From Gnetum montanum (lineage: Eukaryota; Streptophyta; Gnetopsida; Gnetales; Gnetaceae), in contig MNCI01009275.1 in NCBI GenBank assembly GCA_015680685.1, forward strand, positions 377,416 through 441,415: a stretch of DNA of 64,000 nucleotides, given 5' to 3'. This document shows positions 47,201 to 55,116 of this stretch, one piece after another. The translations under genes and the position numbers were made by a program. The first letter of the stretch is position 1. Every line of letters starts with the position of its first letter. The notes below the pieces were generated by a model that saw only the letters and a program-made list of their open reading frames with translations, was not told where the DNA came from and did no database searches.

Positions 47201-50200
47201 ATTTTGACCATGTTAATTTAAAAATTCTATTATATTTTATGTGTGCTTCATGGTCGTTAAGTCTAGTAGGGATGCTTATTTTACTTTCCCGTATGTATAC
47301 TTTTTCATAAGAGCATTCTGTTTTATAGAAATTTTGATAATAAGTTTTTTTATTCTAAGAGTGGACACTAGCCAGTGGTTTTATTAATAGATTTAAAGAT
47401 GGTTTATATGTTATAATTATTTTTGGATTCTTCCTAGTTTATTTCAAACCTGCATAATGTGTCAATATTGCTATTTCTTCTTTATAATTATCTTAATTAT
47501 TAACTGAATCTTCAAAATTTTGCCAAATTACACTAGGCACTTTAGCAGCATCCTCAAAGGTGTACCGTAATTATTTTAAGAAAAGAAGAACAAAAGTGCA
47601 ATCATAAAACTTGTAGTTCGCTAGATATTGCAAAATAAAAGTATTGAAAATTTCATTTCTGCTTTAATTTGCCATTTGCCACTATTGAATTTTCCTGACG
47701 TTAGATTAGACCAAAATGTGTGGAACTTCAGTGAAAAGCTTCAGAATGCAAATATTGTTAGCAGCTTACAAAGTTGGTAACAATGGAAAGTGAAGTGAGG
47801 TTAATTTCTTAAGATGGGAAAAATGCATTGGTGCTTCTTAGATACTATAGATAAACCATCATTTTGTAATTTCAAAATTTTTGTGGTGCATGTTAAATGG
47901 CAGTGTATAACATTATGATGTGACTACTGATATGTTATTTTGTGGTTTATTTTTTTAACAGGTTGAACCTTCACCTACAACAGGCAATTTCCCTCTTGCT
48001 CCAATCAAAGAAGAAAAATCCATGCAAGAAGCGAAACCAAGTTGTGGCTTTCCATCTTCCACAAAGGTGAGTGTCAATTCATTATTCTGGAGTGAAGACT
48101 TGCTTTTTAAAGAGCTAGTTGATTTGAACATTGTGTCGTCATACCAACAGCGATTTATGATCTTCTGTACCAGGACAGTAGGAGGATGATAGAGTATATG
48201 AAACACTAGAAATTGATTCATGAAAGCTTATTCTGAATGACGAAATTTTGGCGTTTCTCATTTACAGCTAATATGTTTAATTTAAGTATTTTTCGTATAG
48301 AGAATAAACAGTATTTGATGTAAATGGAATAAAGAAAGCTGGTACACCTTTTTGAACATTGACTGACCTTTGAAAACGAAAATTAAATTACAAAATGGAA
48401 CTGAACAGGAAGAAATCAGAACCTGAAGTAAAACGTATTGAATGTGTGAAATATGAGGTGTTATATAGTGGTAATTAAAAAAAAAAGAAATTCACGCATC
48501 CTTTAGCAATATTGGGTTAATCTGATGACTTTTAAAGATTACAGCAAAATGTGAATTCTTAAGCATTGACATTGGAACAAACTCGTACCCCAGTCTTTGA
48601 AGAAGTTGCGGCTAATTAGCATTTCCTTGAAGGAGCTATGACCACCACTTTCCTCGTATGCATCACTTTAAGCATAGTATTTGGTGTTAAATAATAAAGA
48701 CCAATGAGAATGGATGGTGTACACTCGTAAAAAATTTAGCAATCAGATTTTATTATGCGAGGTGTGAAATTTGTCAGGCCAACCACCTTAACTGTGTTTG
48801 GCCATGGTTATTGCACAAAAGGGTGACACTAATTTGCATGGTGTATCTGACTTGATACAGGCATCCATCTTGGATGGCCATTTCAGGCCATACCTATTAA
48901 AAGCGATGATATGTGGCTGAGCCCTCAGACCTTTGAATAAGGCAATTGGTAAGAATTTCTGGGAATTGCACTGAATAGAAAGCAGCGAAAGTGCAGCAAA
49001 CTGAGAAAAACGGGGATTAAAAAACAAGAGTGATGGCTAGAAATGTGAAGAATACTAATTTTTATTTTGCTTTGTTTTCCTTCCTTTTTCTAAAAGGTTT
49101 CTTTGTTGTGAAGCATGAAAAATTTGAACTAAGAGAAGCCTACTCCAACAATGAGGCTGGACATAAGTAATGCCTATGAATAGATAAACTGGCAATATAT
49201 GAAAATGGTTCTACAACATTCTGAGATTTTTGCGTTATTGTATCAGAAAGCTGCAATGGTGTATTCAATGCTCTAGAATTTCAAATCTGATCAATGCAGA
49301 AGAAAGTTGATTCTCAGGCATGTAACAGACGTAGGTGGGGGATCCTTTTTTGGCTTATTTATTCATCCTTGCAATGTGATGGTTATGCGCTTATTTGAAA
49401 CCTTTGAGAAATAGTTGGGAGGGCTTAATTCCAGATTTTGGATTTTCTGAGTTCACCCATTCAGAGTTTCTAAATAATATATTTATTTTCCTGAAATGCA
49501 ATATTCTGTTTGGTGTATAATATACAAGACGTGTTGATAACTTCCTCCAAGGCAAGGGGGATAATTATAAATATGAACAAGAATAGAATTATATTGTTTT
49601 GGGATTCTTAAAACAAAGTAGCAAGAGTTTAACAGACTTTTGAAATACTCAATTGATAGTCCCGTAACAAAGTACTCGAGTATCTCGAAAGGGCTTTGGC
49701 AGGATGGGTGGCAGATCTATAAATAAGTCCTTGCAAAAATAGATAAGCGGCTGCAAGGTTGGTTTGTTAAAAAAATTATCACAAACTCATAAGTTGGTAC
49801 TTAACTCTCTCCAGTTATACCTGATGTCATTTTAAAGCTATTTTTCACATGGTTTAGGGGTGCATTTTAAAATGAGTTTGCAAATGAGCGCCATCCTATT
49901 GGAGTGAGGCTAGACACATGTAGAATGCCTATTGTATACCATTTGGGGACTTGTTACCATGGATAATGCCCTTTAGATTCTAATTTATCAGTGTAAATTG
50001 CCTGAGTGGTAGCTATAAAAGTGGGAAAATGAATCTTAAATTGTGATGAAAACTCTTTCTGCAATTAACTGAATAAGAAATAGATAATGTCTACGTTATA
50101 TTTCATTTTTCATTTGTTGAACACACCTTGATAAGGTTCCATAGATGGTCGAAAATTTTATTTTTCGTACTGTGGCTAGAATGCATTCCCAAGCAGTTTG

Positions 50201-53200
50201 GAATGTGCTCATGTTCCCTGAGTGCTGGGAGAGCCAACAATTTTTCTGGAAGTGCTGTGAATCACTGGTTTTAACGGATCCAAAACCATAATTAATTAGA
50301 TTAGATGAACGAAGAACACATTATTATTGGCTTCGAAGATGGATAGGGCCTTGCACAGTATTAATTGCAATAAGTTTACCAACCTTGAGGAACTAGAAGA
50401 TGGGGACTGCAGCTTCGTTTGGGCTTAAAATATTTTTTTATTAGGTAAGTTGGTATCATGATTATAAATGACGGATAAGCCATGGATCCAAGTAATGAAA
50501 CGTAAGTATGCGTAGAATGGGGCACCCTTTCATAATACCCCAAGAATTGCTAATGTATTGTCCATTTAAGGGGGCTTGAACAAATTTGACTACGGTTTAT
50601 AAAGCATTGTGGATTTCAATCTATTGGTGTTACTTGAAAAGTGAAAATTATGCTACAAAGGCAAAATATTCCATAATCTCATTTGTAGAGGAATAAATGT
50701 TAGATGGGTCTCCTCTAATCAGGATACTGAAGGCATCATTCATATTGTGTTATTTTACTAATTTGCAGTGTAGATTTAGGAGCATTTCAAATTGGCTTCT
50801 TGACAAGACCTTTTTTTATTGCAATCGTCATGGATTTGGTAGGGTTATGGGGCTGACATGGAAGTGATAAATTGACATGGGGAGTTTAGCTGTTGCTAAG
50901 CATTTGATATAAACCTATAAATTATCTAGGGAGCATAATTCTAGGATTTTCTTGCAAAAATACACTCTCAGCGTGACTTGTAGTTTCAAACTCTGTAAAG
51001 ACTCAAAGAATGTCGGAAAGGAATTTAGTTGGAAAGAATGATGTTGCTTCGTATCAAGTGTAGGATTTTTGTTTAAACTTTGTTTTTGAAATTTGGAGAC
51101 TTCATCTTTCTCTGTTTAAAGAACTGTTTGTGATGTGAACTTCAATGCTGGTATAGTAACTCAATCACACTAGAAACTGGGATTTTCATTTCTATCAGAA
51201 TAAAAAGCTCCAAAAAGTTAACAAAAGATAAACTCGAAATAATGTATTTATTTTGCAAATATTAGGGTCACATTGGGCTTAGATAATGAAATCATATATC
51301 AAATAGTTCGATGAACAATGATTGCAGGATATAACATGGATTTATGAAAGCCTTAATAATGAAGTACTACGCTGCAGTATATTTGAATGGTTTGATGTGG
51401 ATACAACTTATTTTCAGAGAAGAATTTCATCAATTGATTATTAAGTTTATAATGTTCTGTTCAGGATCCGCAGAGTCAGCCTTCAACTGCATCAAAGCTG
51501 TCACTTGATCCTTCTAAAGAGGAGCTCTCGAATAAGGAAGCTGGATCAAGCTTTGTGATTAAGCCTTTTCCAAAGGTGGTTGATTATATTCTTTCAAACC
51601 AGATGTTAACAGAGTAGAACTTACCTGATAATTTCAGTCTATTTTGAAACACCTTCTCATGCTTTAGTTGATTGATGTTTTCCCCCCTCGTGCTTGTGAA
51701 CAGGGACCTTTTGAAGTCTCTCACCAGCAGGTGTTAGCACAAATTCAAGCACAAGCGCAAGCCCAAGCCCAAGCTTGGTCCCAAAATCCTGCTTCGTCAG
51801 ATGTACGAGTTGTGTCAGTTTCATCATCTTTACCATTGCAACCGGCATCATTGACCTCTTCATCTGCTGGTGCAACTGATCCTATTTCAAGTGCACCTGC
51901 ACTTACACAGTGTAAAGAAAATGAGACACACGGTGGTCATGGAAATGCTGAATCATTGAAGGAGTTAGACCAAAAGGCTATTGTCTCTGTCTCAACCATT
52001 CCTGTATTGGAAAAGCCATCAGCTGATGGTTACAATTGGCGAAAGTATGGCCAGAAGCAGGTGAAGGGCAGTGAATACCCTCGTAGTTATTATAAATGCA
52101 CACATCCTAATTGCTCTGTGAAGAAGAAGGTTGAACGGTCTTATGATGGGCGAGTTACTGAAATTGTATACAAAGGTGAACATGATCATCCCAAACCTCA
52201 GCCTACAAGACGGACTGCTGTAGTTTCGCATCAATCCATCTTAGAGGGGAAGGCTAATGGTTCTACTAGTCCAAGCTTTTCTTCAGACCCAAATACTAGC
52301 AAGGAAAGAAATACTGATGTTTTGGATCCATCTTCTTCTTCAAAGATTAAGAGTCCAGATAGGTCATGTTGTTCAGCCGAGGATCACTCTGGAGCAGATG
52401 ATGTAGATGATGAAGAACCAGATGCTAAACGGAGGTCTATATGTCTTGCTGATTGAGCTTTTTCTGTTTCTTTGATAGTAGGTGAGTCTGTGTCCTTATT
52501 TGTCTATTTTGTGTACCAGGAAGGAGCAGAACTCAAAAGAAATACTTGTTCCACCCCTAAGGACGATTCGGGAGCCACGCGTGGTGGTTCAAACAAGAAG
52601 TGATGTTGACATTCTAGATGATGGTTACCGTTGGCGTAAATATGGACAAAAGGTTGTAAAGGGAAATCCTCATCCTCGGTATGTACATTGATATTTGTAT
52701 AGTGTATCTTGAAATTAAAGTCTCTTTCTTGACATATAGTTCTGGATATTTGAATGTGACTACTTTCCCTAACAATGTTTGGAGATATAAAAGTGGGCTT
52801 CTTTAAATATATTGCTATGGTGTTGTAAGAATGTAGTGGAAGTAATAATAAAATCTTGTAGCTGCAATTCCAAATAGTTTTCAGTTGTCCATGGTGTTCG
52901 TTTTAAAGTTTTTACTCTTTTGTAAAATTCTGTTGATATTCTTAAGAGTCAAGGAAACAATGAAATCCTTAGGCAACCTTATTTTATTATTTATTTGTTA
53001 ATCATGTTGCATTGCACCTCTACCTTCTTGAGTTATGATATTAGGTCCTTATCGAATGTACATTCTTAATACTCTATTGTTTTCAGTAGATTCTATTTCT
53101 GGGAATGACCATACTTGTGTAATAGACTGTTTGTTTGCTTAAAAAAATTACTGCTGAATGACAGCGCACTTGAGAATTAGGAATTCAGGAGTTTATAGGC

Positions 53201-55116
53201 GGCTGTAAATCAGCAGATATGAGAATGGGTTCTGAGAATGGCCATCCTAAATTTCGAATAGCTGTAATTTTGGGAGTTATGGATCTTTATAGATAATCAT
53301 CGTCTTCAATCCAGACATTTGCCAACTACATGTGTTTAGCTTTCTTGTCTACAAAGTGTCATATAGATAATAGCTATTCTTTGTATTCTTTAGATCATTT
53401 TGGCAAAAGAATATCTAAGTCTAGTTTAGAAGAGCTTTGCAAAGGAATTCCTGAAATCCTTTTGGAATATTCCTGTGAGAACCTCAATTGATTGGAAGCA
53501 ATGCATTGCGATTACCTAGGCAGTACAATGCATTGTGTGCCATATGTATTGTGTCATGTGAATGCACGCCATTCCTGATAAGGAAAATTTCAGTAGTTGC
53601 ATCTCTAAGCATCCAACATCTTATATGCCCTTGGTATTAGGCCCTAGGAAGAGCACGGTGCATAATCAAGACTTTGTGGAAAATGTCATGGTCACCTGTT
53701 AGGTAGATAGTTGACTGATGATAGCAGTTATGATTGGCTGTTTATGTGGCAACAGCTTAAACATATGTTTTTAATGTGCCCACTGGTGGGATATTGTCTG
53801 TTCATTAAAACTGAGGTTAAAATTTCATGCATTAACCACAATCCTGTTTAATTCCATGACTTCCGCAGCAATTAGGCAAACATCTTTATTCCCAAGCTAT
53901 CCAGTCTTGACAGAAATTTCATGAAGTTGGATGTAACTGCTACTCGGCATTCATGTTATATACGTTTTATGGAGAAACTTAAGTCACTGGTAGTTTTGAT
54001 GAAGTCCCCAAAATTAATCGGTAAAAACAGATGCTAGTCTAAACATTAGACACTGTATTTACTAGTATGGTTAACTTTCATTATTTTGGTCTGTGGAATG
54101 CTGGGAGAAATGCAAAAAGGCTACGTTCTTCATACTAGTAGTTATGGAAAACCCACTTGTTTGACAAAAAGAAATAGCCAGGTTAGGCATATGGCTGTAG
54201 AGGCATTGATCGCTTGGTTAGAGCATGTAGCTTATGATCTACAAGAAGTCAAGTCATAGGTTAGAGCATGGTAAAAGTATTCTCGTTCAGGAACTATGAT
54301 GTGAGGTAGACAGCTGGCCATTGTAAGTCATATGGTAAGCCCATCATAGATGGGATAAAGGCACCTAAGACGATGACATGGCTGTAGAGGAATTGCTCAA
54401 TCGCCATAGGAAAATTCCTTTCCCTATATAGTTAGGATAACACATTCTGATAATTTTAATTTGTTTATGATTGTATGTATGCTATCTGTAGTGCTGCAAA
54501 GATTTCAGTGATCTTCATTTCTTTGAATTATTTTGGGAAGTAGATTTTGTAATTACTAAAGAGTTTACAATTTTTGAAGTAAAGGTTGGTGCATATCTCT
54601 AATATTTATATTTGTCTTGACAAACCTACTGTTATCAGGAGTTACTACAAGTGTACAAATATGGGATGCCCTGTACGTAAGCATGTTGAAAGAGCATCAG
54701 ATGACGAGAAGGCTGTTATCACTACATATGAAGGAAAACATAATCATGATGTACCGGCTGTACGACTGGGTTCTCATGAAATAACAGTTTCTACTGTTCC
54801 AGTTCAGAGTGTATCACCGGCAAGCGGTGCTATAATAAAATCTACTAACCAACAAATAGGAAACAAACAGTCTGCGTTCTCAAGAGTCTCAGAAAGCAGG
54901 TCTGAAAGGCATGTAGATAATACACCACAAGAGCAGGGATTAGCTGATCGAAAGAACAAAAGCCAGAACTTGTCATCTTCTTCTACTTCGTCAGTAGGTT
55001 TTCCTTTACTATTAACTTGTGCAAACACGGTCAATACAGTTGGAAACGGTGATAGAGAATCTGCACCAGGAACGCCTCAAACATTGGAAATGGTAAATAC
55101 AAAGGAGGAACAATGA
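25739..55116 (+). CDS. Group I WRKY transcription factor, six exons
   Basis: A nuclear DNA-binding protein that recognises W-boxes. Exons: 25739-26287, 47962-48066, 51465-51575, 51704-52434, 52520-52678, 54639-55116. They join in frame to 2133 nt, 710 aa, with GT-AG at every intron. Residues 1-150 are low complexity (Thr/Ala, Glu/Ala, Ser, Thr runs) around [13 protein letters not shown] (104-116). Ser-Pro sites S168, S175 and S187 lie in a D-motif-like cluster as in WRKY33-type MAPK targets. N-terminal WRKY: WRKYGQK 367-373, C387/C392/H415/H417 (C-X4-C-X22-H-X-H). NLS-like KRRK 497-500. C-terminal WRKY: WRKYGQK 537-543, C557/C562/H586/H588 (C-X4-C-X23-H-X-H). The intron at PR|SYYKC (residue 552) is the conserved C-domain intron. 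All zinc ligands are intact, so I read it as functional. Orthology within group I is not settled by eye. Confidence 0.95.
28581..28850. repeat. Two-copy direct repeat, 160-bp spacing
   Basis: CACATGCCAGGAATACATGC-type block at 28586-28620 and again at 28746-28780, each followed by ATCATATGCATTTTC, GTATGTG and a TGCAAAC(T/C)(T/A)GACT(C/T)CACA stretch. About 110 bp each, roughly 80 percent alike by eye. Part of intron 1. Confidence 0.6.
28975..29400. repeat. Degenerate minisatellite, ~40-55 bp units
   Basis: About ten imperfect units built on (T)GAACCACCTGC..TGTTGCAGGACATTTGCATC. Clear examples: TGAATCACCTGCTCTGTTGC near 29031, GGACCACCTGCAGTGTTG near 29108, TGAAGCACCTGCAAGATTTT near 29221, TGAACCACATGCTGTACTGC near 29329. 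Units vary in length, so the array is old. A similar short stretch occurs near 46945-47000. Confidence 0.5.
29385..29470 (-). mobile_element. SINE-like tRNA head, family B copy 1
   Basis: Minus strand reads A-box-like TAGCATATTGGTAACTC and B-box-like GTTACAAGCTCAACCCC, then CAGCTGGTTATACTAAGATA. The same layout and body occur at 29821-29903. Weakly conserved; it could also be a degraded tRNA pseudogene. Confidence 0.45.
29821..29903 (-). mobile_element. SINE-like tRNA head, family B copy 2
   Basis: Minus strand reads TGCAACTTGTTGGTTTAAGG (A-box-like), AGAAGTTTGATCCCAG (B-box-like) and the body GTGGATTATGCTAAGATA shared with copy 1. Confidence 0.45.
31740..32235 (+). pseudogene. LINE (non-LTR) ORF2 C-terminal remnant, copy 1
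   Basis: Plus strand with stops encodes the end of a plant LINE reverse-transcriptase protein: [20 protein letters not shown] (about 31795), [26 protein letters not shown] (about 31955-32020), then DLALNGGRL and VADPILLG near 32150-32210. These match the R..LYG.E.W, LRWFGHVQRR and HVADP..LG blocks of the family. Only the 3' end is present, as expected from 5'-truncated retrotransposition. A second copy of the same family lies in the opposite orientation at 33942-39200. Confidence 0.75.
32396..32623. repeat. Three-copy tandem repeat, 74-77 bp unit
   Basis: Units 32396-32472, 32473-32546 and 32547-32623. Each starts TAAACCTAAATGAGCAAGGC and ends GGTAAAAAGTTATTG(T/G)TGCAA. Units 2 and 3 are nearly identical; unit 2 lacks the TTTT after GGCAC. 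It lies 160 bp past the LINE tail, and the GATCCATGAGGGACCATGGT core resembles LINE 3'-tail sequence. Recent local amplification. Confidence 0.85.
33942..34073 (-). pseudogene. LINE copy 2, 3' end (split by copia)
   Basis: Minus strand reads [20 protein letters not shown] then VGARLG and ends in TGATGATGATGAC, the usual end of this LINE family. It is the continuation of the piece at 38208-39200, separated from it by the copia element. Confidence 0.7.
34074..34332 (-). mobile_element. 3' LTR of the copia element
   Basis: 259 bp, TG (34074) to CA (34332). The purine tract AAGGGGGAG (minus strand) lies next to it at 34333-34341. About 20 bp longer than the 5' LTR because an AGAAAGTCAG(A/C)TGAGAAA block is duplicated near 34195-34230. 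Confidence 0.9.
34340..35528 (-). pseudogene. Copia RT C-terminal half and RNase H
   Basis: Two frames. 35217-35528 has [20 protein letters not shown] and the catalytic [12 protein letters not shown] (YVDD intact). 34340-35179 is 279 codons open: [46 protein letters not shown], and RNase H with [49 protein letters not shown] and [12 protein letters not shown]-like [15 protein letters not shown]. It ends [12 protein letters not shown], the canonical copia C terminus. A frameshift between the two frames near 35200 is the main break. Confidence 0.92.
35562..35972 (-). pseudogene. Copia RT N-terminal part
   Basis: 136 codons: [100 protein letters not shown]. These are the standard palm/finger blocks of copia RT. 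A single stop at about 35560, after LAANLD, separates it from the [18 protein letters not shown] part. Otherwise well preserved. Confidence 0.92.
36264..37483 (-). pseudogene. Copia pre-integrase and integrase
   Basis: 36920-37483 encodes the pre-integrase zinc module ([15 protein letters not shown] then CEVCQLSKH) and the integrase start with the first Asp in [10 protein letters not shown] and [20 protein letters not shown]. The middle of the core, 36710-36920, is broken by stops and frame changes. 36264-36704 gives the C-terminal part: [60 protein letters not shown], followed by a Ser/Glu-rich linker to RT. Confidence 0.88.
37552..37884 (-). pseudogene. Copia gag end and protease
   Basis: [20 protein letters not shown] and [16 protein letters not shown] are the short linker that follows gag in this branch of copia. 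The protease reads [20 protein letters not shown], with the active site D-S-G now D-S-R, then [16 protein letters not shown]. Only about 70 bp separate this frame from the primer site, so the gag core and its zinc knuckle are deleted. Confidence 0.85.
37948..37962 (-). other. Copia primer-binding site
   Basis: Minus-strand TGGTATCAGAGC(AAC), the usual initiator-Met tRNA primer site of plant copia elements, about 8 bases inside the 5' LTR. It fixes the element's orientation. Confidence 0.88.
37969..38207 (-). mobile_element. 5' LTR of the copia element
   Basis: 239 bp, TG (37969) to CA (38207). Colinear with 34074-34332 (ATTTTCCACTGCCTTCCAAT, GGGAGAGATTGCTAGCTGGC, CTAAAGACTAGGAGGTAAAT). Confidence 0.9.
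38208..39200 (-). pseudogene. LINE copy 2, reverse transcriptase part
   Basis: Minus strand. 38827-39153 is open for 108 codons: [20 protein letters not shown], then [20 protein letters not shown] and [18 protein letters not shown], matching the V.QG.PLSPFLF..VMD block of plant non-LTR RTs. The catalytic FADD that should follow CML is destroyed by a short insertion and substitutions (LFTDAMVL in the shifted frame). At 38200-38370 the C-terminal [19 protein letters not shown] and GRPKTT are readable in two frames. Its 3' end is across the copia insertion at 33942-34073. A 154-codon plus-strand frame here is a shadow. Confidence 0.8.
40004..40150. repeat. Local direct duplication
   Basis: TCCAATAGAAATTCATTT...CTTTGGGCAATTTTACC occurs at about 40006-40056 and again at about 40097-40143, 90 bp apart, with small indels. 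Part of intron 1. Confidence 0.7.
41310..45960. repeat. Six-unit tandem array, ~0.78-kb units
   Basis: The landmark GAGTTTGTTTGAGTT and its variants start near 41337, 42043, 42828, 43611, 44388 and 45280 (spacing 707, 785, 783, 777, 892). Each unit has in order TAG(C)TCTAGCTTYGTYGGAATGA, GTGCCCAAGTCATGATGGA, TTTTGCTTCACATGAAGCT, a CCCTCACA..TGTGAGGG inverted repeat, GCATGCATCYAGCATCAAAG, TTTTGCCTCATTTGCAGTTC and GTTGCATGCRATCYRCATAAA. The longer fifth interval is explained by a SINE insertion. The repeat also occurs as a dimer at 6660-8430. I do not recognise the family, and no protein is conserved across units. Confidence 0.85.
44767..44951 (+). mobile_element. SINE family A piece inserted in an array unit
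   Basis: Flanked by the 10-bp direct repeat ATAAATTGTC (44767-44776 and 44942-44951), which splits the TATAAATTGTCTG word found intact in the other units. Contents: B-box-like GGTCACATGTTCAATTCTAC, then AAGTTATAATCTTTT and GATGTACCTATGTTTCAATT, matching the other family A copies. A 56-bp stretch from AGTTGCTTGATAACCCCAGG is duplicated at its start. Confidence 0.75.
45978..46197 (+). mobile_element. SINE family A, full-length copy with TSD
   Basis: Flanked by the 14-bp direct repeat TTAACCCAAAAAAA (45964-45977 and 46198-46211). A-box-like TTAGTCTAGTGCTAAGAC (about 45998), B-box-like GTCATGGGTTTGATCCTAG (about 46036), body AGTTATATAAAGTTCTAATT, and a 3' part ending GATGAGCAGGAAAATAG. It sits at the right edge of the tandem array. 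The duplication overlaps an A-run, so its exact limits are uncertain. Confidence 0.75.
47041..47125 (-). mobile_element. SINE-like tRNA head, family B copy 3
   Basis: Minus strand AGGTGTAGCTTGTTGGCTTT (A-box-like) and CGTCAAAAGCCCAACCCC (B-box-like), aligned to the copy at 29385-29470 through CAACCCCA..TGGTT. The body beyond is not shared. Confidence 0.4.
47962..48066 (+). CDS. WRKY exon 2
   Basis: 35 codons, phase 0 at both ends, acceptor TTTTTAACAG, donor AAAG|GTGAGT. Encodes [20 protein letters not shown], completing the Ser-Pro D-motif-like cluster begun in exon 1, then [15 protein letters not shown]. Confidence 0.9.
48067..51464 (+). other. WRKY intron 2 (3,398 bp)
   Basis: AT-rich, GT-AG. 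No transposon protein, SINE or repeat array recognised, in contrast to intron 1. An 88-codon minus-strand frame covers exon 2 and is its shadow. Confidence 0.85.
51465..51575 (+). CDS. WRKY exon 3
   Basis: 37 codons, phase 0, acceptor TGTTCAG, donor AAAG|GTGGTT. Encodes [20 protein letters not shown] then [17 protein letters not shown], a Ser/Pro/Lys-rich linker. Intron 3 after it is only 128 bp. Confidence 0.88.
51704..52434 (+). CDS. WRKY exon 4 (N-terminal WRKY domain)
   Basis: 243 codons plus two bases. Acceptor GTGAACAG, donor CGGAG|GTCTAT. Contains a (Gln-Ala)5 run (residues 270-279), then the whole N-terminal WRKY domain: [60 protein letters not shown]. After it a Ser/Asp-rich linker ends [12 protein letters not shown](R). 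Reading through the donor gives SICLAD and a stop. Confidence 0.94.
52520..52678 (+). CDS. WRKY exon 5 (start of C-terminal WRKY domain)
   Basis: Acceptor GTGTACCAG after an 85-bp intron. Completes Arg499 and gives [40 protein letters not shown] and [12 protein letters not shown]. It ends within Arg552 at CCTCG|GTATGT, the phase and place of the intron conserved in group I C-terminal WRKY domains. Confidence 0.94.
52679..54638 (+). other. WRKY intron 5 (1,960 bp)
   Basis: Conserved-position intron. AT-rich. Near 54200-54275 a tRNA-like stretch (CTTGGTTAGAGCATGTAGC, anticodon-arm-like GTAG-CTTATGA-TCTAC) lacks a proper acceptor stem, probably a SINE or tRNA relic. Confidence 0.8.
54639..55116 (+). 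CDS. WRKY exon 6 (zinc finger of C-terminal domain, stop)
   Basis: Acceptor TGTTATCAG. Completes Arg552 and gives [40 protein letters not shown], with all four zinc ligands. The Ser/Thr-rich tail ends [14 protein letters not shown] and TGA at 55114-55116. Confidence 0.94.

Larger units (their letters stand above)
26288..47961 (+). other. WRKY intron 1 (21,674 bp)
   Basis: Donor GTCTGT after LLSNFQ, acceptor TTTTTAACAG before [10 protein letters not shown]. Joining them restores the family motif [14 protein letters not shown], which fixes both ends. It holds a copia element, two LINE remnants, at least five SINE-like pieces, minisatellites and the six-unit 0.78-kb array. Segments 26288-28560, 29910-31740, 32640-33940, 39220-41300 and 46200-47030 show only AT-rich sequence with no coding motif I recognise. 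No extra WRKY exon was found inside. Confidence 0.9.

Noticed and set aside
54200-54275. tRNA-Ile(UAU)-like sequence in WRKY intron 5
   Set aside because: It has a plausible anticodon arm and D-arm words but no paired acceptor stem and a broken T arm, so I do not call a tRNA gene.
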